A DNA stretch of 23,709 bases, taken from an uncultured Clostridia bacterium. GTDB lineage: Bacteria; Bacillota; Clostridia; UBA1381. The stretch is from positions 1-23,709 of the forward strand of contig CAKSIJ010000025.1 of assembly GCA_934462715.1 (NCBI GenBank). Direction: 5' to 3'. Each line of letters opens with the position of its first letter. Position 1 is the stretch's first letter. Below the pieces are notes generated by a model, which saw only the letters and a program-made list of their open reading frames with translations, was not told the origin of the DNA and made no database searches. Of the stretch, positions 1 through 7,063 are shown piece after piece. The translations under genes and the position numbers were made by a program.

Positions 1-5
1 AGCAT
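1..5 (-). CDS. Start codon of a minus-strand gene leaving the window (partial)
   Basis: On the minus strand an AGGAGGG ribosome-binding site (19 to 13) stands seven bases before an ATG at 5-3. A TATAAT box lies upstream at 46-41, with no convincing -35. Only the start codon and two further bases are inside the window, so nothing can be said of the product. The call rests on the quality and spacing of the ribosome site. Confidence 0.5.
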
Positions 6-40
6 ATTAAATCCCTCCTGTAGTTTTAGTTCTCAATTCC

Positions 41-46
41 ATTATA
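41..46 (-). promoter_or_regulatory. Possible -10 box for the gene leaving at base 5
   Basis: TATAAT on the minus strand, about 36 bases before the start codon. No -35 hexamer is recognisable at 16-18 bp spacing. Just upstream, 56-77 read on the plus strand forms a 5-bp hairpin (GAGCA, loop AATA, TGCTC) followed by six T, but there is no plus-strand gene for it to serve. Confidence 0.35.
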
Positions 47-120
47 CAGGATTTGGAGCAAATATGCTCGCTTTTTTGTAAATATTTTTCTATACCCCAA
101 CATTTATTATAGAGCCATAC

Positions 121-1698
121 TTATTTTATCAGTTTTATGTCTTTTACCACAGGATAGCCGCAGAAGCTCATATCTCCGATGATTCCGTCAACCACAGCGT
201 TTATCGAGGTTTCAAAAGCGTCTGTATTGACGTCGATAATCGTGGGATCTTCCGGAAACATTATATCGGCATAGAAAGGTGATGAGAAATTCACAATTAT
301 CTTCTTTTTCTTATCAAACAAATGCGATGCCCATATCATCATCATTTCGTCGCCCCAGGTTTTTTGCTCGGTATCGACCGCAAAAATAACAATATTGTAT
401 TTATCCTGCAATTCGTCAATATCGTCCTGCCAGCACACATTGAACTCCTCGTCATATATCTTTGTTAAAACGTCACAAGTAAAGCCTTTTTTCTCAAATG
501 CGTCACAAATCAGATTGGTTGTATCCTCTTTTTCTGTTACGGAAAGAATTAATATTTTTTTCATTTCCTTGCTGATAGGAATCAATCCGGCTTCATTTCT
601 TCTCAGGCAGATTCCGCGTCTTGTTATGTCTTTTGCAATTTCGTTCGCAAAATCGGCATTGGGTTCGTCAAAAGATTTGTTATTTAAAGCGTTTTCTCTG
701 AGCTTGCGCATTTTATCTATTCTTGATAATGCGTCATCAAGACGGCTCATGGGGATTTCTCCGCTTTCGATCGCTTCCGCAATAGCGTCCGCCGCTTCAA
801 TCGGAGGCCACAAAAGCCAGTCAGCGCCTGCTTTGAATGCCTGAACGGTTTCTTTAACCAAATCGCCCGTTGCCATACCGCCCATTATAAGTGCGTCGGT
901 TACAACCGCACCCTTAAAGCCGAGCTTATTCTTCAAAAGCTCCTTTGTAATTTTTTCGGAATATGTAGCTATCGGATAAAAACCGTCATGGCGTTCGTTA
1001 TCAAAGGAAGCGAGAGTTATATGAGTTGTCATAACGCAGGTTGCGTTTTCCTTGAACATTTCCGAATACACATAGCCGTAGCTGTTCATCCATTCGTCAA
1101 GACCGAGAGTGTTTTCTCCGGGGGCAAGATGCATATTTGTGCTTGTTTGAGTTCCGAGTCCCGGGAAGTGTTTAACGGTCGCACATACACCCTGATCCTG
1201 AATACCTCTTACAACCTGTCTGTATAATTTTGCGGTTAACACGGGATCGTCGCTTGTTGCGAACATCTTCATAAATCTGCTGAAATACATATCTATGTCG
1301 GGCCAGAGAACCCAGTCCACACCGTTTGCATTTTGCTGCATTCCAATCAGCTTGCCGTAATTGTATGCGTCCTTTTCGCTGCGCGTGCCGCCGAGAGAGC
1401 GTGACTCGATTCTCTCTGTCTGACCGGGCAGAGGTGTGGAATCAGCACATATAAATAAAGGAATCTGGGAATATTTTTTGCACTCGTTAAGTCTTTTCGG
1501 ATATGTGCGCAGACTCATTTCGGTTCTGTTTTCTATGTCAGGATCTTTCGATTCGGAATAATACATACCGCCAACCTTGTATTTTTTAAAAAATTCCTCC
1601 GGTCCTCCGTGCTTGTTTATTTCGCGTATCGTTATGACAAATGTCTGCATAACCTTTTCTTTCAGTGATAACTCATCATAGTTAATTCTGTACTTCAT
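121..1698 (-). CDS. Glycoside hydrolase family 3 protein (beta-N-acetylhexosaminidase-like)
   Basis: A 525-residue protein of the NagZ-like branch of glycoside hydrolase family 3, which removes non-reducing sugars such as GlcNAc from glycans or muropeptides. Visible landmarks are KHFPGLG at about 176-182, the family's conserved substrate-loop motif, and VVTDALIMGGM at about 265-275, whose Asp268 fits the family nucleophile. The TIM-barrel domain covers roughly residues 1-380. An alpha/beta sandwich domain follows, starting near the KKILILSVTE segment. No signal peptide is seen, so it probably acts in the cytoplasm. The ATG at 1698 is chosen because AAAGGGA precedes it; the reading frame stays open 35 codons further upstream without a ribosome site. 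It stands alone, divergent from the neighbouring stalk-domain gene. The substrate is inferred from the family only. Confidence 0.88.
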   Translation of the reverse strand: MKYRINYDELSLKEKVMQTFVITIREINKHGGPEEFFKKYKVGGMYYSESKDPDIENRTEMSLRTYPKRLNECKKYSQIPLFICADSTPLPGQTERIESRSLGGTRSEKDAYNYGKLIGMQQNANGVDWVLWPDIDMYFSRFMKMFATSDDPVLTAKLYRQVVRGIQDQGVCATVKHFPGLGTQTSTNMHLAPGENTLGLDEWMNSYGYVYSEMFKENATCVMTTHITLASFDNERHDGFYPIATYSEKITKELLKNKLGFKGAVVTDALIMGGMATGDLVKETVQAFKAGADWLLWPPIEAADAIAEAIESGEIPMSRLDDALSRIDKMRKLRENALNNKSFDEPNADFANEIAKDITRRGICLRRNEAGLIPISKEMKKILILSVTEKEDTTNLICDAFEKKGFTCDVLTKIYDEEFNVCWQDDIDELQDKYNIVIFAVDTEQKTWGDEMMMIWASHLFDKKKKIIVNFSSPFYADIMFPEDPTIIDVNTDAFETSINAVVDGIIGDMSFCGYPVVKDIKLIK

Positions 1699-1782
1699 GT
1701 TTTTTGTCCCTTTCGTTTTATTTTGTACCTTGCCGGAGCGTTTATGTATTATATATCCGGCTTGAGTTTTCATATCACGGTA

Positions 1783-1791
1783 ATTATAGCA
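1783..1791 (-). promoter_or_regulatory. Extended -10 promoter for the GH3 gene
   Basis: TGCTATAAT on the minus strand is an extended -10 element (TGn-TATAAT). It lies about 85 bases before the chosen start codon. No good -35 is seen. The resulting leader can form a 6-bp stem (GCCGGA with TCCGGC) before the ribosome site. Confidence 0.45.
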
Positions 1792-1932
1792 CATCAAATA
1801 CAAAAAATCTACCCTTATTATATAATTTTTTTGACTATTTTTGTATTTTTTTATATTCGCAAACCAATCTGAAAAAACAGCTGTATAAAATTTGCCAAAT
1901 AATACAAAAATATTACTTTTGCAATATGGGTA

Positions 1933-1961
1933 TTGTATATTCGGAATATTTGTGGTAGAAT
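1933..1961 (+). promoter_or_regulatory. Promoter of the stalk-domain protein gene
   Basis: TTGTAT (1933-1938), a 17-bp spacer and TAGAAT (1956-1961), preceded by an extended -10 TG at 1953-1954. Transcription would begin near 1968, just before a hairpin at 1971-1991. Confidence 0.55.
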
Positions 1962-1970
1962 ATATAATAA

Positions 1971-2018
1971 GCGGTTAAATTTCATAACCGCAAAAACACT
2001 TAATGTACCGAGAGGTAC
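1971..2018 (+). promoter_or_regulatory. Two-hairpin 5' leader of the stalk-domain gene
   Basis: Hairpin 1 is GCGGTT (1971-1976) with AACCGC (1986-1991) and a 9-base loop. Hairpin 2 is GTACC (2005-2009) with GGTAC (2014-2018), closed by a GAGA tetraloop of the GNRA type. The ribosome site AAAGGA follows at once. This may be a stabilising 5' end or a small cis-regulatory RNA. I do not recognise a known riboswitch class. Confidence 0.4.
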
Positions 2019-2034
2019 GGAAAGGATTGATTTT

Positions 2035-3072
2035 ATGAACAAAAAACTTATCGGTCTTATAATGACCGCATCATTTGCAGCAGGCCTATCGGGTTCCGTG
2101 TTTGCCGACGAGGAGGTTCACCCTACTGTCAAGGTGAATGACAGAGTTATTGCATTTGCGGATCAGGAGCCTGTTATATCGGAAAACGGCGATACTCTGA
2201 TTCCGGTCAGAGGTGTTCTTGAAGCAATGGGTGCACAGGTTACATGGAACGGCGAAGAAAGAAGCGTTATGGTTAAAGCTAAGGACAATATAGTAAGACT
2301 TCTGCTGAAGCTTGACAATCCGGTAATGACCAAATACACCTTAACAAGCGTTACAACGGTTGATTCCGAAGAAAAAAACTTAACCACGCCGCCTACGCTT
2401 ATGAACGAGCGTACAATGATTCCGCTGCGTGTAATAAGTGAAAATCTGGATGCAACGGTTGACTGGTCGGATGCGGACAAGCTTATAACAATTCAGACAA
2501 AGGAATATAAAAAATACATAGCCTCAAAGACTGTTACGGAGGAGGACGGCACAACAACCGAATACAATCCGTCGGAAAGCCTTTTAAAGCTTTATATCGA
2601 AACGGACAAAACAACTGCTGAAGCGGGCGAAGAAATTACGGTCAGCCTTAAAGCTGCAAATACAGGTTTGGTTAAAGACTACAACAAGTACAGCGGTATG
2701 TCGGCAGGCATTATATTTGACAAAACAAAGCTTGAAGCGGTAAGCCAGAAGGCTGTGGTTAACGGAACCGAAACCGGTTCTGTATTGGGTGCCGCCAATC
2801 CGGACTTTTTGGGTAATTCGCTGAAGTATGTATATATAGTTCTCCCGGGTGCCGATGATGTTGATACAACTCTTGCCGACGGAACTATCGCAACCTTTAC
2901 ATTCAAGGTGCTGACAGACGGGGAAACAAGCTTATCGCTTTCGGACAGAATCACTTCTATAGGATATGATACAACATTCCTCGTGGGAAATGACGAAAGC
3001 AAGAATTATAATTTTGATAATTCTGAGGAATTATATATTGACACAGCTCCCATAATAATAAATGCAAAATAA
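2035..3072 (+). CDS. Secreted protein with copper-amine-oxidase-type stalk domain and cohesin-like domain
   Basis: A 345-residue exported protein. Residues 1-24 form a signal peptide: MNKK, a hydrophobic core, then SVFA before DEE. Residues of about 28-160 match the stalk module named after the copper amine oxidase N-terminal domain, with the typical LIPVRGVLEAMGAQVTW and MIPLRVISENLDATVDW repeats. From about residue 190 a beta-rich region starting near ETDKTTAEAGEEITV resembles the cohesin-like fold found in carbohydrate-binding and surface proteins. No catalytic residues, LPXTG or lipobox are seen. The ATG at 2035 is preferred over upstream in-frame codons because AAAGGA precedes it and the signal peptide begins there. 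It has its own promoter and probably acts at or outside the cell surface. Its binding partner is unknown. Confidence 0.82.
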   Translation: MNKKLIGLIMTASFAAGLSGSVFADEEVHPTVKVNDRVIAFADQEPVISENGDTLIPVRGVLEAMGAQVTWNGEERSVMVKAKDNIVRLLLKLDNPVMTKYTLTSVTTVDSEEKNLTTPPTLMNERTMIPLRVISENLDATVDWSDADKLITIQTKEYKKYIASKTVTEEDGTTTEYNPSESLLKLYIETDKTTAEAGEEITVSLKAANTGLVKDYNKYSGMSAGIIFDKTKLEAVSQKAVVNGTETGSVLGAANPDFLGNSLKYVYIVLPGADDVDTTLADGTIATFTFKVLTDGETSLSLSDRITSIGYDTTFLVGNDESKNYNFDNSEELYIDTAPIIINAK

Positions 3073-3156
3073 TATTTCAATATGACGAAAATTGTGTGCA
3101 AATTATTAAGAAAATGAAAATAGTTATAAAAAGCACAAAAAAAATTGACAAACATA

Positions 3157-3186
3157 TTGACATTTGCAGGTAAAATAATGTATAAT
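3157..3186 (+). promoter_or_regulatory. Promoter of rpsU-yqeY
   Basis: A consensus TTGACA (3157-3162), an 18-bp spacer and TATAAT (3181-3186). A second TTGACA lies at 3145-3150, too far from the -10. The transcript would carry a leader of about 70 nt containing short self-complementary segments (AGTC/GACT, CCGG/CCGG) before a strong ribosome site. Confidence 0.8.
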
Positions 3187-3263
3187 AGAAAAGTAGTCTA
3201 AAGACTTAAAAGTTTTTCATCAGACATCCGGAGAAATGACCAACCGGAGGGAGGGAAAAATAA

Positions 3264-3440
3264 ATGTCTGAAATTCGATTAAAAGATAATGAATCATTAG
3301 ATAGTGCTTTGAGAAGATTTAAGCGTCAATGTGCAAAGTCAGGCGTTATGTCTGAAATCAGAAAGCGTGAGCATTATGAAAAACCAAGCGTAAGACGTAA
3401 GAAAAAATCTGAAGCAGCTCGTAAGAGAAAGTTTAAATAA
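3264..3440 (+). CDS. rpsU: 30S ribosomal protein S21
   Basis: A 58-residue basic protein. It begins MSEIRLKDNESLDSALRRFKR and ends in the lysine/arginine-rich tail SVRRKKKSEAARKRKFK, the full-length pattern of bacterial S21. S21 is a small-subunit protein near the anti-Shine-Dalgarno end of 16S rRNA that helps initiation. The ribosome site GGAGGGAGGG lies just before the ATG. The next gene, yqeY, starts 12 bases after the stop, matching the rpsU-yqeY pairing usual in Firmicutes. Confidence 0.97.
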   Translation: MSEIRLKDNESLDSALRRFKRQCAKSGVMSEIRKREHYEKPSVRRKKKSEAARKRKFK

Positions 3441-3452
3441 GGAGACAGACTT

Positions 3453-3899
3453 ATGTCACTGAAAGAAAAGCTGGCAGATGATTTAAAGTCTGCCATGAAA
3501 GATAAAAACGTTATCCGTAAAAATGTTGTGCAGATGGTTCGTGCCGGTGTACTTCAGATTGAAAAGGATAAAAAGGTTACTCTTGACGATGAGGGCGTAC
3601 TTGATGTTATAGCAAAACAGCTTAAGCAAAGAAGGGACTCTCTGCCGGATTATGAAAAGAGCGGTCGTGAAGATCTTATAGCCGAACTGAAGGCTGAAAT
3701 GGATGTATTGATGGAATATCTGCCCAAGCAGCTTACAAAGGAAGAGCTTGAGGAAATTGTCAGACAGGCAGTTGAATCGACAGGAGCGTCTTCCATGAAG
3801 GATATGGGCAAAATCATGGCTGAGGTTATGCCGAAAACAAAAGGCAGAGCCGACGGTAAAATGATTAATGAGATAGCTAAAGCTATGTTAAATAAATAA
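3453..3899 (+). CDS. yqeY: GatB/YqeY domain protein
   Basis: A 148-residue free-standing YqeY protein. The N-terminal half is helical (MSLKEKLADDLKSAMKDKN, then RKNVVQMVRAGVLQIE) and leads into the KQRRDSLPDYEKSGREDL segment and the EYLPKQLTKEEL motif typical of the family. The C-terminal half (MKDMGKIMAEVMPKTKGRADG) resembles the tail domain of GatB, the amidotransferase subunit that acts on misacylated tRNA. The stand-alone protein's exact role is unsettled, though a tRNA or translation link is presumed. GGAG at 3441 sets the ATG. It is co-transcribed with rpsU and followed by a hairpin and a tRNA gene. Confidence 0.93.
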   Translation: MSLKEKLADDLKSAMKDKNVIRKNVVQMVRAGVLQIEKDKKVTLDDEGVLDVIAKQLKQRRDSLPDYEKSGREDLIAELKAEMDVLMEYLPKQLTKEELEEIVRQAVESTGASSMKDMGKIMAEVMPKTKGRADGKMINEIAKAMLNK

Positions 3900-3918
3900 A
3901 GAGAGCATTGCTCTCTTT
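3898..3918 (+). terminator. Hairpin directly after yqeY
   Basis: A perfect 9-bp stem AAAGAGAGC/GCTCTCTTT with a 3-base loop overlaps the yqeY stop codon. The T run is only three bases, so this may be a weak terminator or an RNA end or processing hairpin between yqeY and the tRNA. Confidence 0.5.
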
Positions 3919-3922
3919 ATAT

Positions 3923-3998
3923 GCTTGTGTAGCACAGTCGGTAGTGCAGCGCATTCGTAATGCGCAGGTCGTCCGTTCAAGTCGGATCACAAGCTCCA
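3923..3998 (+). tRNA. tRNA-Thr (anticodon CGT)
   Basis: A complete cloverleaf. The acceptor stem is GCTTGTG/CACAAGC, the D-stem GCAC/GTGC, the anticodon stem GCGCA/TGCGC with loop TTCGTAA, and the T-stem GTCCG/CGGAT with loop TTCAAGT. The discriminator is T3995 and CCA is encoded at 3996-3998. The anticodon CGT (3956-3958) reads the threonine codon ACG, and the anticodon arm matches that of known bacterial tRNA-Thr(CGT). It may be read through from the rpsU promoter, as no closer promoter is seen. Confidence 0.95.
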
Positions 3999-4033
3999 AA
4001 AATCGGCAAGCACTTTTGTGCTTGCCGATTTTT
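3999..4033 (+). terminator. Strong intrinsic terminator after tRNA-Thr
   Basis: A long perfect stem (AAAATCGGCAAGCAC with GTGCTTGCCGATTTT) with a TTTT loop is followed by T. It ends the rpsU-yqeY-tRNA transcript. Confidence 0.92.
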
Positions 4034-4034
4034 A

Positions 4035-4128
4035 ATTCTTCACTCTTCGCTATTCCCTAAAAAATTGCCGATTTTGGAAAGCAATAGGAAATAGAATAAG
4101 TAATAGGTAATAGTGAAAAGGGAAGATG
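4035..4128. repeat. MITE-like imperfect inverted repeat in the gene-free gap
   Basis: The 24-base arm at 4035-4058, when reverse-complemented, matches the arm at 4105-4128 at 18 of 24 positions. Between the arms lie a copy of GCCGATTTT, shared with the adjacent terminator, and two near-identical 12-mers, AATAGGAAATAG (4083-4094) and AATAGGTAATAG (4102-4113). No open frame is believable here. It looks like a small non-coding dispersed element, but that needs genome-wide comparison. Confidence 0.4.
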
Positions 4129-4135
4129 TAAGGAA

Positions 4136-4157
4136 CAAACTCGCTTTGGCGAGTTTG
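4136..4157. other. Isolated perfect hairpin
   Basis: CAAACTCGC (4136-4144), loop TTTG, GCGAGTTTG (4149-4157). No T run follows on the plus strand. It may be part of the same repetitive segment or a remnant of one. Apart from this hairpin, 4129-4240 shows nothing I can name. Confidence 0.4.
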
Positions 4158-4242
4158 AATAATGATGTGACCTTTTTCGGGTTGTACCTGCAGTGCGTTA
4201 TCACTTATATTTAAAACAATAATAAAAAAATTAAAAAAACTG

Positions 4243-4271
4243 TTGACAAAGTAAATATTTGGTGATATAAT
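4243..4271 (+). promoter_or_regulatory. Promoter of the glutamate synthase operon
   Basis: A perfect TTGACA (4243-4248), a 17-bp spacer and a perfect TATAAT (4266-4271), with an extended -10 TG at 4263-4264. Such a strong promoter suggests control after initiation. Transcription would start near 4278, at the first base of the antitermination hairpin. Confidence 0.9.
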
Positions 4272-4277
4272 GTGTTT

Positions 4278-4334
4278 TGAACAAAGATGTTCATCTATGG
4301 GCATAGTGCGCCCCAAAGATGAGCGTCTTTTTTT
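4278..4334 (+). promoter_or_regulatory. ANTAR-type antitermination leader (P1/P2 hairpins versus terminator)
   Basis: P1 is TGAAC (4278-4282), hexaloop AAAGAT (4283-4288) and GTTCA (4289-4293). Loop positions 1 and 4 are A and G, the hallmark of ANTAR-bound RNA hairpins. P2 is GGGC (4299-4302) with GCCC (4310-4313); its loop ATAGTGC also has A1 and G4 but is seven bases long, one more than the usual hexaloop. In competition, 4283-4296 can pair with 4317-4330 in 14 consecutive pairs (two G-U), capped by P2, and then run into seven T (4328-4334), which is an intrinsic terminator. Forming P1 and the terminator is mutually exclusive. An ANTAR protein is encoded in the same operon at 10793-11377. 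The folds are read by eye and binding is inferred. Confidence 0.75.
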
Positions 4335-4350
4335 CATCTTTAATTGTTTT

Positions 4351-4429
4351 CCCGATAGTTCGGGTATATTTAAAAGGGTAGTTAAATTACAATTACCTTA
4401 GACATACGGGGTTAGATTACCGTACGTCT
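4351..4429 (+). promoter_or_regulatory. Further structured leader before the operon's first gene
   Basis: Three consecutive hairpins lie between the terminator and the ribosome site. The first is CCCGA/TCGGG (4351-4364). The second is a 9-pair stem with one bulge, 4374-4383 against 4391-4399. The third is a 10-position stem with one A/C mismatch, 4400-4409 against 4420-4429, with a 10-base loop. None has a T run, so they are not terminators. I do not recognise a known riboswitch. Confidence 0.4.
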
Positions 4430-4463
4430 GCAAAGATTTAATAATCGAAAGGAATTGATTAAA

Positions 4464-5558
4464 ATGAAATTGCTTGAGGGGCAGATACGAATCCCGTCCG
4501 GCTGTGCTATTTCGGCAGTCATATCAAGAGAGGGAAAGAAAATGACCGGCGAAAGCATAATCGAAAGCATGAAACCCATGCATGACAGGTCGAACGGACT
4601 CGGAGGCGGTTTTGCAGGTTATGGAATATATCCGGAATACCGTGAATATTACGCACTGCATATTTTTTATAACGATAACGCTTCAAGAACCGAATGTGAA
4701 TCTTTTTTGAAGGACGGCTTTGAAATAGTAAAGGCTGAAAACATTCCAACCAGAAAAATACCCGAAATAACGGACGCACCCTTGATATGGAGATACTTTG
4801 TAGCACCGCTTGCAAGCGTACTGTCTGCAGCGCAGCTTGACGAAAAGGAATTTGTTGCACGTACGGTCATGAAAATCAACACACAGCTCAAAGGCGCATA
4901 TGTTTTTTCGAGCGGAAAGAACATGGGAGCGTTCAAGGCTGTAGGCTTCCCGGAGGACGTCGGAGTTTTCTACAGACTTGACGAATATGAGGGTTATTCA
5001 TGGACTGCGCACGGCAGATACCCGACAAATACCCCGGGCTGGTGGGGAGGCGCTCACCCGTTTGCGCTTCTTGATTATTCGATAGTTCACAACGGAGAAA
5101 TATCCTCCTATGACGCAAACCGCAGATTTATAGAAATGTTCGGATACAAATGCACGCTTCAGACCGATACCGAGGTGATCACATATATTGCCGATTATCT
5201 GATACGCCGTCAGGGACTTACTCTTGAAGAAGCTGCTTCGGTAATTGCTGCACCGTTCTGGAGTACAATTGATTCAAAGCCGGAGGCGGAAAAGCAAAAG
5301 CTTCGTTATTTGAGAACCGTATTTTCAAATCTGCTGATAACAGGTCCTTTCTCGATCGTGCTTGGTTTTGAGGGCGGACTTATGGCACTCAACGACAGAT
5401 TAAAGCTTCGTTCAATGGTTGTCGGCGAAAAGGACGATAAGGTATTTATAGCGAGCGAGGAAGCGGCAATCAGAACTATGGAGGAAAATGCACAAAGTAT
5501 TTATTCTCCGGCAGGCGGAGAGCCTGTCATAGTCAAACTGAAGGAGGGCACATTCTAA
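4464..5558 (+). CDS. Glutamate synthase amidotransferase subunit (GltB1/GlxB-like, class II)
   Basis: A 364-residue class II (Ntn) glutamine amidotransferase that releases ammonia from glutamine for the synthase. It corresponds to domain 1 of bacterial GltB, here a separate polypeptide as in archaeal-type split glutamate synthases. Cys14 in SGCAISAVI is the likely nucleophile, exposed by removing a 13-residue propeptide. Further landmarks are GLGGGFAGYGIYP (about 49-61), HGRYPTNTPGWWGGAHPF and the VHNGEISSYDANRRF motif that binds the amide. The ATG at 4464 follows AAAGGA; a TTG three codons upstream is also open. The stop overlaps the next start by one base (TAATG), so translational coupling is likely. 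It is the first gene of the operon. Confidence 0.9.
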   Translation: MKLLEGQIRIPSGCAISAVISREGKKMTGESIIESMKPMHDRSNGLGGGFAGYGIYPEYREYYALHIFYNDNASRTECESFLKDGFEIVKAENIPTRKIPEITDAPLIWRYFVAPLASVLSAAQLDEKEFVARTVMKINTQLKGAYVFSSGKNMGAFKAVGFPEDVGVFYRLDEYEGYSWTAHGRYPTNTPGWWGGAHPFALLDYSIVHNGEISSYDANRRFIEMFGYKCTLQTDTEVITYIADYLIRRQGLTLEEAASVIAAPFWSTIDSKPEAEKQKLRYLRTVFSNLLITGPFSIVLGFEGGLMALNDRLKLRSMVVGEKDDKVFIASEEAAIRTMEENAQSIYSPAGGEPVIVKLKEGTF

Positions 5559-7063
5559 TGGGAATCAATTATATATATCCGGAATTTGAGGTTGTAAGAA
5601 ATGACAGCCGCTGTATCCGGTGCAGAGTTTGCGAACGACAATGTTCAAATGAGGTACATACATTCGACGCTGACGGAAACGTAATGCTGAGTGACGAATC
5701 AAAATGCGTAAATTGTCAGAGATGCGTTTCGCTGTGTCCGACAAGAGCTTTGAAAATAGTTAAAAGCGACTGCACATTAAGAGAAAACGAAAACTGGAGC
5801 AACGATACCATAAAGGAAATATACAAACAGGCGTCGAGCGGCGGAGTTCTTCTTTCTTCAATGGGAAATCCGAAACCGCTGCCGGTTTACTGGGATAAAA
5901 TTTTAATAAATGCGTCACAGGTTACAAATCCGTCAATCGACCCTTTGAGAGAGCCTATGGAAACAAAGGTATTTTTGGGCAAAAAGCCGGAAAAAATCGA
6001 ACGTGACGAAAACGGAAACATAAAGACAAAGATAACGCCGCAGCTGGAGCTTTCAATGCCGGTCATGTTCTCGGCTATGAGCTACGGCTCGATAAGCTAC
6101 AATGCGCATGAGAGCCTCGCAAGAGCCGCAAAGGCGCTCGGAATATACTATAACACCGGCGAGGGTGGACTGCATGAGGATTTCTACTGCTACGGAGAAA
6201 ATACAATAGTTCAGGTTGCGTCCGGACGTTTCGGCGTTTACAAGGATTATCTCGAAGCCGGTGCGGCGATAGAGATTAAAATGGGACAAGGCGCAAAGCC
6301 GGGTATCGGCGGACATCTGCCGGGCGCAAAAATCGTCGGAGATGTTTCAAAAACAAGAATGATTCCCGAGGGCTCGGACGCAATTTCTCCGGCACCGCAT
6401 CATGACATTTATTCAATAGAGGACTTAAGACAGCTTGTTTATTCTCTGAAAGAAGCTACGGAATATAAAAAGCCGGTTATAGTAAAGGTTGCCGCAGTGC
6501 ATAACATCGCGGCAATTGCAAGCGGTATCGCAAGAAGCGGTGCGGATATTATCGCAATCGACGGTTTCAGAGGCGGTACGGGAGCGGCACCGACAAGGAT
6601 AAGAGATAATGTCGGTATTCCTATTGAGCTCGCTTTGGCGGCTGTAGACCAAAGACTCAGAGATGAGGGTATAAGAAACAATGTTTCGCTGGTTGTCGGA
6701 GGAAGTATCAGAAGCTCGGCGGACGTTGTAAAGGCAATCGCTTTGGGTGCTGACGCTTGTTATATCGCAACCTCGGCACTGCTTGCTCTGGGCTGTCACC
6801 TTTGCAGAACCTGTCAGAGCGGCAAATGCAACTGGGGTATCGCAACGCAAAGACCCGAGCTTGTAAAACGTCTGAATCCCGATGTCGGCAGTGAAAGACT
6901 TATAAACCTTATGACCGCATGGAAGCACGAAATAAAAGAGCTTATGGGCGGTATGGGTATCAATTCGATTGAAGCGCTGAGAGGTAACCGATTAATGCTT
7001 CGCGGCGTAGGACTAAACGGAAAGGAGCTTGAGATTCTCGGTATCTCACACGCAGGAGAATGA
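5558..7063 (+). CDS. Glutamate synthase FMN domain with ferredoxin clusters (archaeal-type GltB2)
   Basis: A 501-residue central subunit that combines ammonia with 2-oxoglutarate and reduces the product to glutamate on FMN. Residues 19-29 and 50-60 each carry a CX2CX2CX3C motif for two [4Fe-4S] clusters. The TIM-barrel synthase domain covers about 95-480, with the FMN and substrate motifs GEGGLHED (201-208), GQGAKPGIGGHLPG (243-256) and GFRGGTGAAPTR (336-347). Cys413, Cys419 and Cys424 keep the CX5CX4C spacing of the [3Fe-4S] cluster of glutamate synthases, followed by GIATQ. This domain order is that of the stand-alone archaeal/clostridial form rather than the 1500-residue fused GltB. The ribosome site AAGGAGGG lies inside the previous gene. 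It overlaps the ferredoxin gene by four bases. Confidence 0.95.
   Translation: MGINYIYPEFEVVRNDSRCIRCRVCERQCSNEVHTFDADGNVMLSDESKCVNCQRCVSLCPTRALKIVKSDCTLRENENWSNDTIKEIYKQASSGGVLLSSMGNPKPLPVYWDKILINASQVTNPSIDPLREPMETKVFLGKKPEKIERDENGNIKTKITPQLELSMPVMFSAMSYGSISYNAHESLARAAKALGIYYNTGEGGLHEDFYCYGENTIVQVASGRFGVYKDYLEAGAAIEIKMGQGAKPGIGGHLPGAKIVGDVSKTRMIPEGSDAISPAPHHDIYSIEDLRQLVYSLKEATEYKKPVIVKVAAVHNIAAIASGIARSGADIIAIDGFRGGTGAAPTRIRDNVGIPIELALAAVDQRLRDEGIRNNVSLVVGGSIRSSADVVKAIALGADACYIATSALLALGCHLCRTCQSGKCNWGIATQRPELVKRLNPDVGSERLINLMTAWKHEIKELMGGMGINSIEALRGNRLMLRGVGLNGKELEILGISHAGE

Noticed and set aside
395..844. 149-codon plus-strand frame inside the GH3 gene
   Set aside because: A serine- and isoleucine-rich shadow typical of the complement of a coding strand; the minus-strand protein has clear family motifs.
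4083..4113. Short repeated 12-mers considered as a CRISPR or iteron array
   Set aside because: Only two imperfect copies with no regular unit or spacers, and no cas or replication gene nearby.
4050..4337. 95-codon minus-strand frame across the nitrogen operon leader
   Set aside because: It covers the repeat, promoter and terminator structures, has no ribosome site and resembles no known protein.
4440..4463. TTG at 4455 as start of the amidotransferase gene
   Set aside because: It overlaps the end of the AAAGGA ribosome site; the ATG at 4464 has proper spacing.
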